This document shows, in pieces, positions 1 to 10,760 of a stretch of 64,000 bases of DNA. Within the stretch, counting starts at the first letter, position 1. Every line of letters begins with the position of its first letter. The notes under the pieces were generated by a model. The model was not told the origin of the DNA. It searched no databases and saw nothing but the letters and a program-made list of their open reading frames with translations. Both the position numbers and the translations under genes were made by a program. The stretch covers positions 100,741,447-100,805,446 of the forward strand of contig CM056573.1 in the NCBI GenBank assembly GCA_029721435.1, given 5' to 3'. The DNA comes from Gymnothorax reevesii. Lineage: Eukaryota > Chordata > Actinopteri > Anguilliformes > Muraenidae.

Positions 1-132
1 TAAAAATTTGCTAGGAAAAATGCTTTCTTTGAAAAACGCGACGTAAGACCTAAAGTCAGACCGTTTATTTCATGCGCGGGGCTCTGTGGCTGAGATTTTT
101 TCAAAGTGCGTTGAGTTGGTCCCAAATGTTAG

Positions 133-161
133 CACACTTTGAAAAAATGTTTCAAAGTGTG
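133..161. repeat. 12-bp perfect hairpin built from a CTTTGAAA motif
   Basis: CACACTTTGAAA is followed after 5 bases by its exact reverse complement TTTCAAAGTGTG. Further copies of TTTCAAAGTG lie just upstream (near 100) and downstream (near 168), so the motif occurs several times within about 100 bp. It may be the remnant of a palindromic repeat; no function is implied. Confidence 0.6.
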
Positions 162-1278
162 TAATTTTTTCAAAGTGGGTTGTTACACAGCGCTCTCAGA
201 AACGGAGGAGAAAGCATGCTTTGTGTTCAAATCAGAATCTTATTTATTAAGCATTTTAATGTCTTCTGGATGTTGTCAAGTATACCTCATCAGACTGCTT
301 CAAGAAGATAGTAAAACTTGTTAAAACGCAGCATTCTTTGCCGGAGCTGATGATGGATGTAGGTAGCAATTGAAGTTGCTTCCTTCTCATCTTTGAGAGT
401 TGCTCATACTGGAGAGTTTGTCCTCACCTCTGTCCTATGAAACATGAACAAGCTCAGAGTTAAAAGAAGCTTGTTCTTCAAAAAGGCTGCCCGCTGACTC
501 TGTTAATGCTAGCGGGCTAGCCATATGGTTTTAGCTTGGACTGACTTGTGCCCCTACTCCTGCACCCCTCGCCACTGCTCCCATGACTCTCCATCTCACA
601 TAAAAGTGGGATGCTCCACCTCCTGGGCTGCCCACACGGGGCCATCTTATCTGGTGTCTGGGGGCCGGGTGTTGGAGGTAATGGGACGCAGGCTCTGCTA
701 AATGTGCTGTAGAAGAGTAAATTGCACGGGCGCAGCTGTCGGAAGCGGAGGATGGATGGCGGGGAAACAGGAGGGCAGGAACCGCCACCTCTGTCACTTG
801 TCTGCTTGCGCGGCGGGACCGCTGTGTGCTTACTTTGCTGTGCAGAAGCAGGCCGCGCAGATACTGAGGCATCAGGCAGCCTCTCTCCATCCAGCGCTCT
901 TCATATTTCTCTGTCTATCTTATTCTTAACATCACTCTCTCTCTCTCTCTCTCTCCGTTTCAAACTCTTCCTTTGTGAATTAAGTTCAGTTCAGTTCAAA
1001 ATTCTTTTGGTGTGATAGATGTGTACACTAGTGGTGCAAAAGCTTGACATAACACAGTAACATACAGTATAGACAAAATAATATTTGTAATAATACTAAT
1101 GATGCAAAATAATTATAAAACTTGTCCCAGGTGTGTATGTATGTGTGTGTTTGTGTACTTGCTACGAAGTGAGAATCAGAAAACATTTTTTAGCTACAGA
1201 GGAGGAAAATTTTTTGGAAGTGAGGACATTTTCTCCTGTCTTTACATCTTCAAAGGCAAATTATGATTTATTAGTTCA

Positions 1279-1310
1279 GGTTAGGGGTAAGGTTAGAATT
1301 AGGGTTAGGA
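1279..1310 (+). repeat. Degenerate telomere-like GGTTAG repeat
   Basis: A run of about 32 bases made of imperfect GGTTAGGG and GGTTAGAATTAGGG units. It is short and degenerate, so it is an interstitial simple repeat rather than a real telomere junction. Confidence 0.6.
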
Positions 1311-2195
1311 TAATGGAGACCTATTTTGCTATATTTCCAAATTTATATTTTGATCTTGGACTCCCCTAGAGTACTCCTGATCGTTCAAAGTCTAAAACAG
1401 GGTCCTTATTTAGCTCATACTGCCATCCTCAAAAAAACCCATTTGTGGTCCATTGTAGTCTCTGCCTGAAACGCCTCGTTGGGGTGGCCCTTCCGCTATA
1501 GCCCCCACTCCCTCTGTGCCCACTTTATTCTGACTGGCCAGCTCTGTGGTGGGCGGAGTTGGGTGGGATGAGGCTGCTGAATGCAGTTTTCCGGGTCCAC
1601 TTACTAAGAGTGAAACATGAGACACGGCTGCCATCTGATAAGGAAGCGGTGGGCAAATTCTGCAATCTGACGCAGTACATGTGTATAGATCAAATGAAAT
1701 GAACTTGTTCTAATAAACGCAGCGGCGAAAGTGGAGGACGCAGTGCGAATGTCTGGCAACTGAAGCTCTAATTTGCTATCGGCTACAGTTTTCTACGGCA
1801 ACAGTGGTGAATACAGCTGTTTTTCTACTCTATAGCCAGGATGCAGGGAAAGCTAGAATCCACCCCATATAGACACATTTGTAGAATGGGTTGACATGTG
1901 TAGACCAGAGACCGTAGAAATCCGGTGGGTCTGAGTTTAGAGGGAAACATAGACTGTGGGAAGCAGCTAAAAGTGGACCAACAGCTTATGGACTGCTTCG
2001 GAGTGTATTAGGACCTGCTGGTTCTTATGCATAGCTGTGGTGTGTTGTTAGCGTGGAGTAATGAACAACTTCTGCGCTGGTGTATGATGGAGGGGCAAAA
2101 GCTCCAGGCTAAAAGGCCTTTTTGGAAATTGCCCGTTGTAATGGTTTACTTATTGCTTCGGAATGACCAGCTTTTCCTCGCGGAAAAAGGGCACG

Positions 2196-2447
2196 TTATG
2201 GATAGTGCCGAGAGCTAGATAGAGCTCATGAACGTTTTGTCATGAATGTAATACAGGTTTTACAGACCGTATGTTCCGTTTGCGTGAATCGTTGCTTCTG
2301 TGGAGTTAGCGAATCGATCACTTTTACAGGAAAGAATTTATTATTCAATCGATGGCAATGCAGAGAAATTGTTTGTTATGCCGGACACTTTATAGCTTGT
2401 GCGCTTCCCTATTGCACCGGTAGCATCAGAGAGCTTGCCCAGACATT
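2196..2447. repeat. Dispersed repeat, copy 1 (direct repeat of 3103-3412)
   Basis: Shares long blocks in the same order with 3103-3412: GGATAGT, CAGACCGTA, TAGCGAATCGATCACTT, ACAGGAAAGAATT, TGTTATGCC and AGAGAGCTTGCCCAGAC. The second copy has extra sequence near 3262-3320. The two copies flank the 97-bp tandem array. They look like the two ends, or two halves, of an unidentified non-autonomous element. Confidence 0.7.
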
Positions 2448-2751
2448 GGAGATGTATCAGGCAGACCCCGGTCATGGATAAGTAAAGAGATCATTTCACA
2501 AGCACCCAAAAACGCACCCCAAGCTCTGAAAAACCTACGTCTGTTCTAACTGCAGCCCAACTCAGCAGACACATGCAGCACCTCTCTGGTTATAGTGGGT
2601 ACAGTCAGACAACGTTGTGATGAAACTGTCAAATTGATGCCCACCGAAGGAACACAAGCATACCGATCAGAATTACTGCATATAAGTTAACCAAGAGCAT
2701 TTTTAATTAGCAGAGCACGCAAGCTAACATGGAATAGCTGATAAGCGGTCA

Positions 2752-3103
2752 TGACTTTGAATGTAATCTGTCGCACGAAAAATTAGTTCTGCCTCCGGTG
2801 TGAAAGCTGCTTAATGCACCCAGAACACGTGTATTCGCGTCTTTGCATTGACTTTGAATGTAAACTGTTGCGTGAAAAATTTGTTTCGCATCCGGTGTGA
2901 AAGCGGCTTGACGTGCCCATAACGCTTGTATTCGCATTTTTGCATTGACTTTGAATGTAATCAGTTGCGAGAAAAATTAGTTTCACGTGGTGTGAAAGCT
3001 GCTTAACGTGCCCACAATACGTGTATTCTCGTCTTTGCATTGACTTTGAATGTAGGCTAATCTGTCCCACAAAAAATTAGTTTCGTATCTGATGTGAAAG
3101 CAG
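2752..3103. repeat. Tandem array, about 3.7 units of a 97-bp satellite
   Basis: Units begin with TGACTTTGAATGTA at 2752, 2849, 2946 and 3041, giving lengths of 97, 97 and 95 bp plus a partial last unit. Each unit contains GAAAAATTAGTT-like and GGTGTGAAAGC blocks and ends in TCTTTGCAT. The array ends where the second copy of the flanking dispersed repeat begins, so it is probably an internal minisatellite of that element. The overlapping minus-strand open frames here are periodic shadows, not genes. Confidence 0.85.
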
Positions 3104-3412
3104 TTTTATGGATAGTCCGTGACAGCTAGAGAGAGCTTGGTTATTTTATGAAAATAATACATGTTTTGCAGACCGTAAGGTCCGTTAGCGTGGACAAGTT
3201 GCTTATGTGGAGCTAGCGAATCGATCACTTCTACAGGAAAGAATTACCTATTTAATCTCCGCCTTTTCCAGCTTTTTATTAGCCACAACAATTTCTAAAG
3301 GGGGATGAAATTATGTCAAGGTAGTGCAGAGAAATAATTTGTTATGCCTGACACGGTAAAGTTTCTACATTTCGCATTGCTTTCACGGTAGCACCAGAGA
3401 GCTTGCCCAGAC
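3103..3412. repeat. Dispersed repeat, copy 2 (direct repeat of 2196-2447)
   Basis: Same ordered blocks as copy 1, with an extra stretch of roughly 60 bases near 3262-3320. It stops at AGAGAGCTTGCCCAGAC, where a truncated Tc1-like sequence starts. The junction suggests an insertion or deletion broke this copy. Confidence 0.7.
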
Positions 3413-3929
3413 GCCTCTTAGTGATTCCTCTCTAACAGTAGATATGGCCAGGTGCAGGTGAGTGGCTATTTTCTTGTAGCCATTGCCTGACTTGTGAAGG
3501 TCGACACACATCTGCCTTACTTGAATGGTGTGTTCCTTTGTCTTTCCCATGTTGAACAGTGGATAAGAGAAATGGCCTCTGTGTCTCGTCATATTTATAC
3601 CCCAGGAAACAGGAAGTGTTGATTTACTGATTAAATGTACCTAGATACTCTGATCAACTTAGTAAACTACTGTAGAAATGACAGAAATACTTCAGTTACA
3701 TTTATTTCCTAGGAATTGTTAGGGGTGCCAATAATTGTGGAACAAGTGATTTTATGAAAAATAATTATTTCTTAGTCAGGGATTTTTTTTCCCTTAAAAT
3801 TCACTTGAGTTGAAGGTTACATTTTTCTACAGTTTTCAGTGTGAGAGTATGCTTCTGGAATAAAAATTTAATTTAAAGGCTTTCAACACATCTTAACCAG
3901 AGTTGGCAATAATTATGGAGGGCGCTGTA
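3413..3929 (-). mobile_element. Truncated Tc1-like transposon, 5' end only
   Basis: Read on the minus strand it begins at the terminal inverted repeat TACAGCGCCCTCCATAATTA (3929 downwards) and runs through the 5' untranslated part. It then encodes the transposase N-terminus, with recognisable pieces VRQMCVDLHKSGNGYKKIAT and ISTVR, part of the first helix-turn-helix. Coding similarity stops abruptly at about 3413, so the catalytic domain is missing. It belongs to the same family as the fuller element at 41401-42995, with matching terminus and 5' leader, and cannot be functional. Confidence 0.88.
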
Positions 3930-4388
3930 GGATCTGCCGCTGTTAGTGCCTGCTAGAATAGTTTCCGTAGTGGGCAGGTCCAGTGCCATGATTGGCTCTG
4001 GCTAGGTCTGTACTAATTGGACGGCACAAGTTGACGTCAGGTTTTGCCCAGATCTCACAAAGATCTTGGGAGGAACTGTTCAGAGAGGAAATCTCAATCG
4101 CGAAATCACATTCATGGACTACGGCAAAACCCTTGTATCTTATGTTTAGAAACTTTTCAGAGGTTGAGTATGGACAACTAACATTATAACATTACTAATG
4201 TGCATTAAAAGAAAGATCAGCATAATAGGTCCCCTTTAAAGAGTTTGGGTTAGGCATGTGATGATTTTTGTTAAGATAAGAGAAAGTTTGTATTGACATA
4301 AAAAGAATGAATGGAGGTCAATCACAAGGACCAAGGTTCAAGGATGAATGACTTTGTGCATGTTTGTGTGCACATGTAAGTTATTTTG

Positions 4389-6264
4389 TACAACCCCAAT
4401 TCCAAAATAGTTGGGACAAAGTGTAAATTGTGAATAAAATCAAAATGCAATGACTTTCTGATCAAGAGCCAACATGCTATTTACAGTAGAACATAAATAA
4501 CATTTATAATGTTGAAACTGAGACATTTTACATTTTTATCCACAAAATGAGCTTATTTCAAATTTTCTGGCTGCAACAGGTCTCAAAAAAGTTGGGACAA
4601 AGGCAAAAAAGGGTTGAAAAAGCAATTAAGATATCAGAGAATTTGCTGAAGGAAACTGGAAAAATCTCTAAATCTCTAAGGCTGAAGACCTGTACTGGAT
4701 GCTCGTGCTCTTCGGGCCCTCAGACGCCACTGCTTCACTCACCAGCATGATTCTGTCATTGACATTACTAAATGGGCCCAGGAGTACTTCAAGAAACCAC
4801 TGTCTGTAAACACAGTCCACCGTGCCATCTACAGATGCCACCTAAAACTGTTTCATGCAAAAAGGAAGCCATTATTGTGCATGATCCAGAAGCGCCGCCA
4901 TGTTCTGTGGGCCAAGGCTCAGTTAAAATGGACTGTAACAAAGTGGCAAAGTGTCCTCTGGTCACACGAGTCCAAATTTGTCATTCTTGTTGGAAATCTT
5001 TGGCGTCATGTCCTCCAGGCTAAAGAGGACAAAGACCACCCCTTCTATTATCAGTTTTCAGCTCAAAAGCCAGCATCTCTGATGGTATGGGGATGCATTA
5101 GTGCATATGGTGTGGGACACTTGCATGTTTTAAGAAGCACCATGAATACTGAGAGGTATATAAAGGTTTTAGAGCAACATATGCTCCCCTCCAGATGACA
5201 TCTATTCCAGGGAAAGCCTTGTGTATTTCAGCAGGACAATGCAAAACCACATACTGCAGCTAATACAACAGCATGGCTTCATAGTTGAAGAGTTCGTGTG
5301 CTGAACTGGCCTGCCTGCAGTCCTGATCTTTCACCGATTGAGAACATTTGGTGCATAATTTTTTTTTATTTTTATTTATTTTTTTTTTTAAATTTAGCAT
5401 CTCCAATCCCACCCGAATTTGGAATGCCCAATTGGGGAACTATGTACAAAGCTTGCACGTATGCGACCCCTTGCTGCCAACTCAGGATAGTGAAGACAGT
5501 TCACGGCTCTCCTCCGAAGCACGTGCCTGTCAGCCGCTGATTCTTATACACTCGCTGGTTGAATCTTCGCAAGTTCAGAGCGAGGGCGGAGGATACCCGG
5601 ACATGAACCAAGCCGGAGTCTTCCGGACGAGCGCCCGTCTGGCCAACAGGAGGCGCTGGAGCAACGAACAAAGCTGTTATCGAATACCCAAGTCCGGCAG
5701 TCCCTTCCCAATTTGTAACCCTGTAGCGCGATAGCCAATTGTGCGCTACTCTGAAAAAGCTGCCGACCCCTGCCGGTGGGTACGCCGAGGCTCGAACCCG
5801 CGACGTGGTGATCACCTCTGCACTGCAGCGCAGTGCCTTAACCGTGTGAGCCACCCGGCAGATTGGTGCATAATTAAATGAAAAGTCTGTCAAAGGAGAC
5901 CCAAAATTCTCCAGCAGCTGGAAGCCTGTATCAAACAAGAGTCGGATCAAATTCCAATGGCTAAACTTTAGAAACTTGTCTCCTCAATGCCCAGTCGCCT
6001 TTACTCGGTGTTAAAAAAGAAGAGAGGATGCTACGCCATGGTCAACAGGCCCCTGTCCCAACTTTTTTGAGACCTGTAACATCCATCAAATTTGAAATGA
6101 GCTTATTTTGTCAATAAAATTGTAAAATTTCTCAGTTTCAACATTTGCTATGTTATCTCTATTGTTTTATGAATAAATTACTGACTGGTGCAATTTGAAT
6201 CCTTGCGTGTAAATTTTATTCACAATTTACACTTTGTCCCAACTATTTCGGAATTGGGGTTGTA
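4389..6264 (+). mobile_element. Tc1-like transposon, dead, split by a SINE
   Basis: Bounded by inverted termini TACAACCCCAATTCC and GGAATTGGGGTTGTA next to TA targets. The + strand encodes a decayed Tc1-family transposase: recognisable pieces include [47 protein letters not shown] and LNWPACSPDLSPIENIW. The first catalytic Asp is His (SHESKF instead of the usual DES), there are in-frame stops (for example after EQHMLPSR), and a 502-bp SINE interrupts the frame just after the IENIW glutamate. The native element is about 1.37 kb, a usual Tc1 length. The same terminus recurs at the right edge of the window (63918). Confidence 0.93.
5361..5862 (-). mobile_element. tRNA-derived SINE with 13-bp target duplication
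   Basis: An insertion of about 502 bp flanked by perfect copies of TTGGTGCATAATT (5348-5360 and 5863-5875). On the minus strand it starts with a tRNA-like head carrying an A-box-like TGGCTCACACGG and a B-box GGTTCGAGCC (complement of 5781-5800). It ends in an A-rich tail, read here as the T-rich run at 5361-5390. Duplication length, pol III boxes and tail together identify a SINE moved by a LINE partner. I do not recognise the family; at 500 bp it is long for a fish tRNA SINE. The open frames inside it are chance. Confidence 0.9.
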
Positions 6265-6275
6265 TGTCTGCATAT

Positions 6276-6349
6276 GTGCGTGTGTGTGTGTGTGTGTGTA
6301 TGTGTATGTATGTGTGCAGGAACAGGTTGGCTTTAGGGGGGGGGGGGGG
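6276..6349. repeat. (TG)n microsatellite and a 14-base G run
   Basis: A TG-rich simple repeat at about 6276-6316 is followed by a run of G at 6336-6349, directly downstream of the Tc1-like terminus. Confidence 0.9.
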
Positions 6350-9030
6350 TGTGTGCATTTTTGTGAAGAAATAACTATGAGTTTGGGAGGATTTGCGTGT
6401 CTGTGTGTGCGTATGTGCTTGACAGGGTCACAACATGACAAATTGTGCTGCTAAGGTATAGTTCAGCAATCTTCACTTTCCCGCAAAAAGAATGGCAATT
6501 AATCAGTAGTAGGTACGTTTTTGAATTCGGGATATTTTTGGATAATTTTGGGGTAGAATTCAATACAAATTTGGTCAAATTCAGCACATTCTGTCAAAAA
6601 GTGTTTCTGTATTTTTATTTGATAATTTGCAGCCCCAACAAGGTGGGGCTGCTTTCCAGTGGCAGGCGGTGGACAGGGAACAAGGAGGGTGATAAACATG
6701 TCTTTAAACTGCATATTAGTCTTGATCAGTTTTCAGTCAATTTCCCAGGTAAAAGACACTTGAACTCTCCCCTCTCAGGTGTAGCTAATTGTCTTTGTTA
6801 AGACGAGAAATCAAACGCACCAGCTGAACGCAAAGCGCATTTCAATCTTTTTCAATTAAAGCTTCATTACGTACAGGTTTGAGGACTTGCTTAGGATGTG
6901 ACAAAATTTAACACGGAAAATCTGTAGTGGTTTTTTCATGAAGAGTTGCCTATTAAGGCATGTGAAATAAACATTTTATAGAATTTATTATTCACTCGCC
7001 TAAGCATTTCATTATATGGGAAACTAACATGTTGACTAAGAACAATGATTGAAATCGGGTTACTAATCTCATCCGTTTCAAGGGATATTTTCCACTCCCC
7101 TGTTTTCCCTCCACCGCCCGGCACTGCTGCTTTCAGTACCTATCTTCGACTTATTGCTTATACTACAGTCACAGTTATTATAGACCTAGGGCAATTCTGG
7201 GGGCATAATCACTGGTCACTTCGACGGTTAAGGTCATGACAACTGGCCACGCCCCTCAAAATGCTTGTCAACACGATAGCTTCAAAAGTATTTATGTAGA
7301 TGTTGAATATCTACAAAAATGTATAGATGTTGAACCTAAATTATCATTTGTTGGCAATATCCTTGAATATTAAGATGCTTTGAGCTTTTAAATTCCCTAC
7401 ATTTATAAATCATTACGTACAGGACATTACTCAAAATTTACTGTTGAAAAGACGCTGTATTGTATACATCTGTCAGACACCTGAGGTTTCACTTTGCTTG
7501 TTAATTTAAATTTCTTGTGCTATTTGGTTAAAGTAAAGTAAACTTTATTTTCATCTCCTTTTACTTAGATATGGTAAATAATGCTAAATGTAGATTTTGA
7601 TATTGGACACAATATAATTAAGATTAATTTGATGATGTGTTTCATTCAAAGAAAAAAATGTCAGACACAGTAGGTTTCAGCAGTAAGCTGACATCTGAGA
7701 TCAAATTTGTTTGAAAAAGAAAGATAAATATACCACCTCGTTTTTCCCAACATGTCAATGCAAGAAATGTATCCTCATCTATAATAATGTCACAGAAACA
7801 ATAATGTACTCTAAAACTTGTTGCAGTATCTGCACTTTCACAACACATACCTTTCTTGTTTAAAAAAACGTAGGCATGAAATGATCAGGGCGTGCCAAGT
7901 TATGTCCAACCCACTGCACATTCCAACTCATTCACTGAAATCATCTTTTAGCAAATTATTACATCTTTACTCTGCATATGTTCCACTTTATAGTGAAACG
8001 GGGTTTCTTTTCTCAGTTGAGGTTCTGTTCTATTGTTAAATTTTGGTTGACCTCTGTTGTTTTTTCAAGGATATTTTTTTTTTTTTATGGCCAGATAGAC
8101 TCCTTTACTTTCAGCATAGGTGCAAAGCGTCCAGGAAGATGTTTGAAACTATTTGATTGTCTTGATTAGTAATTGCTCTCTGGAACTCCTCTGCTATTTT
8201 CACCCAGTTTATATGATTTTCTAATATTGAACAGCTTACTGGCCATGGTGATGTTAGTTTCTGATTTTTTTTTTCTTACAGAATCATGGTAATTGACTTG
8301 GTGTTAGAGGCTGAACAGTGATTGATCTGAGCGGAAAATGGTCTAAATCAGTTATCATATAATCTACTCTGCTACTCCCTAGAGGTGAGCGAAATGTGTA
8401 TCTGTTCTAAAGTTGCACCTTTTTTTGCCAGTTAATTTAGCTGGCACCTTTTTTGCCAGTTGTTTTAACTGTAATTATACAATAACTTTACAACAGAGTT
8501 CCATGCACGTTATGTGTGAACCACAGTTAAATGCGCGCAGGACTTCACTTACAGTTAAAATAACCAGGAAACGCTGCGTTAATTTAACTGTTAAATTCAG
8601 TCAGTTTATGTAATCTACCTTTGACGACGTACAGTCAGGGAGCAGAGCTGCACGACCCTTAGGAACCTTTCTGCCAACCATTTCTGTGACGACATGATCA
8701 TATTGTTTCTTTGGAAATGGGGAAAATTGTTGTCGATGAAAGACTTTTTTAACTTATATAGTTATCTCCCACAGTCAAATCACTTGTGTTCCTGTTCTTG
8801 CTCAGAGGTCTCCACAGATGAGCACATTTAGCTGTGCCTGGAAGTGGCTCCTTTTCTAAACCAGGGAACATCTGTACTGTGTTGAATGGTGACTCATTGG
8901 GTGATATGTGTTTGGGAGAAATATATCTTTCTGTGACACAAAAATTCTTAAAATTTTCCTCCAAAGGTATTATGTGCCAGTTTTTAGGGGATGGATAAAG
9001 TTGTGTAGATTTGATTTATACCAAAAAATA
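6350..9030. other. AT-rich non-coding stretch, no gene seen
   Basis: No exon, RNA gene or complete transposon was recognised. Around 8425-8610 there is a cluster of short repeats, including the imperfect palindrome TGCCAGTTAATTTAGCTGGCA-like block and several AACTGTTAAA/ACAGTTAAA motifs, which may be the remains of a small palindromic element. The rest looks single-copy. Confidence 0.5.
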
Positions 9031-9330
9031 TGCATCCCCCTCCTGAATCCATCTCTCTTTGTTTGTCCTTCAATCACTTTCTCTCACTCTTTCTCATCCT
9101 GTCTCCTTTTACTTACTCACTGCTTTTTTCACTCTCTGTCTCTCACGTTCCCTTTCTTTCTCACTCTCTGCCTCTCTCCCCCCTCTGTCTCTCTGTCTTC
9201 CCTCCTATCTCTCTCTCTCTCTCCCCCTCTCTTTCTCCATCTCTCTCAATGCAATTCTCAAACTCTTTCTCTCCATTCATCCAGGCCCTGCCATCACATC
9301 CCCCACTCTCCCACTTCTTGCCACCCCTCC
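9031..9330 (+). repeat. Polypyrimidine (CT-rich) tract, about 300 bp
   Basis: Nearly continuous C/T sequence with TCTCTC runs on the + strand. All three + frames stay open here only because the composition lacks stop codons; the resulting Ser/Leu/Pro-rich translations are not proteins. Confidence 0.9.
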
Positions 9331-10139
9331 CACCCTGTGCCAAACTAATGACTCGCCCCCGTCGGAAGCGGCATCCGAGTGGCGTGGAGCTCGCCCGTCT
9401 CCTACATCAATCTTCCGGGCCGCTTTTCCTGGCACCTGTAAAAAAAAATGAAAGAATTAAAAAAATGTAGGCGCAAATGCGCTCAGCTGTTCCTTCAGAT
9501 GGAGTCTGGCTGTGCCGGCAGATTGCTGAAGATTCTCGCTTCTGTGGGATCCACATTAGTCTTTGCGCTGCTGATGTTCCTAATCAATTCTGGAAGAAAG
9601 TTTTCCTTCTATGTTTATTGAGTAAAAAAACTTACATTTTCCCCACCATCTTGCATATTTGAATGCTTTTTTTTAAGGCTTGATTTATCTTGCTCAACCT
9701 ACGCTGAGTGCACCCTTCAAAAATGGTTCCCAGAATCCACCTGCCAAGGAAAAGTACATTTATTTCGGTGAAGTTGATTTCCTGAATGACAGCATTGTTC
9801 TCGGACGCTTTTAATTCATATCCTTTTGTAGCGATGATGTAAGGGTTATGCTCGGCTTTATTATTTGTTTTGGTTCTCTCGTTTTCTAAATTAACCCCCG
9901 ATGTTGCCTGGGGCTGTGCATTTGCTGGTTGAGAGCAGGTTGAGATAAGCAAAGGTCTTGATTTTTCTTAATTTGCGTGTTTGTTTGTTTGTTTGTAGTG
10001 TGCATTAGCCCAGTTAACTAATCCATGCCTGCTTGTTTATCGAGGGGAGGGGGAACAAAAAAGCCTGCAACACACAGAAAAATAGAGCCAGAACTTCCCA
10101 CAGTGTCTCTATGGTAATCAGCAGGTGTCACTAGCCACG
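9331..10139. other. Non-coding, no gene seen
   Basis: Unremarkable non-coding sequence with a (GTTT)n stretch near 9980-9998. No splice-flanked frame or repeat family was recognised. Confidence 0.5.
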
Positions 10140-10760
10140 GAGAAGAAGCGAGGGCTTTCTTACGAGCGTGAGAACGAGGGGCTGACTCGGCCCCCCCGCC
10201 CACCCACAACCCCACACGCTCTCCTTTTCCTGTAGCGATAGCGGCAGCGGCTGTGGCATTTAAAAAAAAAAAAAAAAAAAAACCTCCAGACGAGGCCGGG
10301 CCTGGGCGGGCGACCTGTTGGTAGTGCTGCCAAAGGCTTGGCGGCAAGGTCCCATCCAGCTGCATGAGAAAGAAAAGTAGCCAACAAAAGAGGCAACCGC
10401 AGGAGGAAGAGAAGAAAGAATAGAAAAAAAGAAAGAGACAATACTCCTGGGCGGTTTGGGCTGGCCTGTTGAATGTGCCCGTTGTGAGACCGGGCTGCCT
10501 TTTATGGGCACGGGGGAACGGATAGGCCTCAGCCGCTGCCAGTTCCGTCGAGGCAGTATGTCGACGGTGACCTCACTGTTAGGGGAGCCCTACTTTTGGG
10601 GCCAGGAGCGGCAGCGGCGGTGGCGGTTCATTGAGATGCGGGGCGCAGGGGCGACCGGGCGCAGCTGCAGGCTACAGGCAGGACCCCGGCAGAATGGGAG
10701 CCGGGGAGGGGGTGGGCGAGAAAAAACCAACAAAAGACACGGCCCCCCTGTTATTCAGTT
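10140..10760. promoter_or_regulatory. CpG-rich block, possible CpG island
   Basis: About 600 bp with many CG dinucleotides and GC-rich strings (for example GAGGCCGGGCCTGGGCGGGC near 10293), interrupted by an A run of about 20 at 10261. It contrasts with the AT-rich surroundings, so it could be a promoter-associated CpG island or a non-coding first exon. No transcript evidence exists here, and no start-codon exon of akt1 follows it before 18582, so its link to akt1 is only a guess. Confidence 0.35.

Larger units (their letters stand above)
1..2195. other. Non-coding flank or intron, no gene found
   Basis: No exon with flanking splice signals and no recognisable protein was found on either strand. 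The stretch holds a short hairpin, a (CT)n run near 930-955 and a telomere-like GGTTAG run, listed separately. The 531-890 region is moderately GC-rich, but its open frames overlap on both strands and resemble no family I know. It is either the upstream part of the large 5' intron of akt1 or its 5' flank; the sequence does not say which. Confidence 0.6.

Noticed and set aside
1279..1310. Interstitial telomere marking a chromosome fusion
   Set aside because: The run is about 32 bases of degenerate units, far too short and common as a simple repeat.
5501..5950. Minus-strand frame of 149 codons
   Set aside because: It lies mostly inside the SINE and runs across its boundary into the Tc1-like element; chance frame.
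9030..9470. Overlapping + strand frames of 130-146 codons
   Set aside because: CT-rich simple sequence gives Ser/Leu/Pro-rich translations in every frame; not coding.
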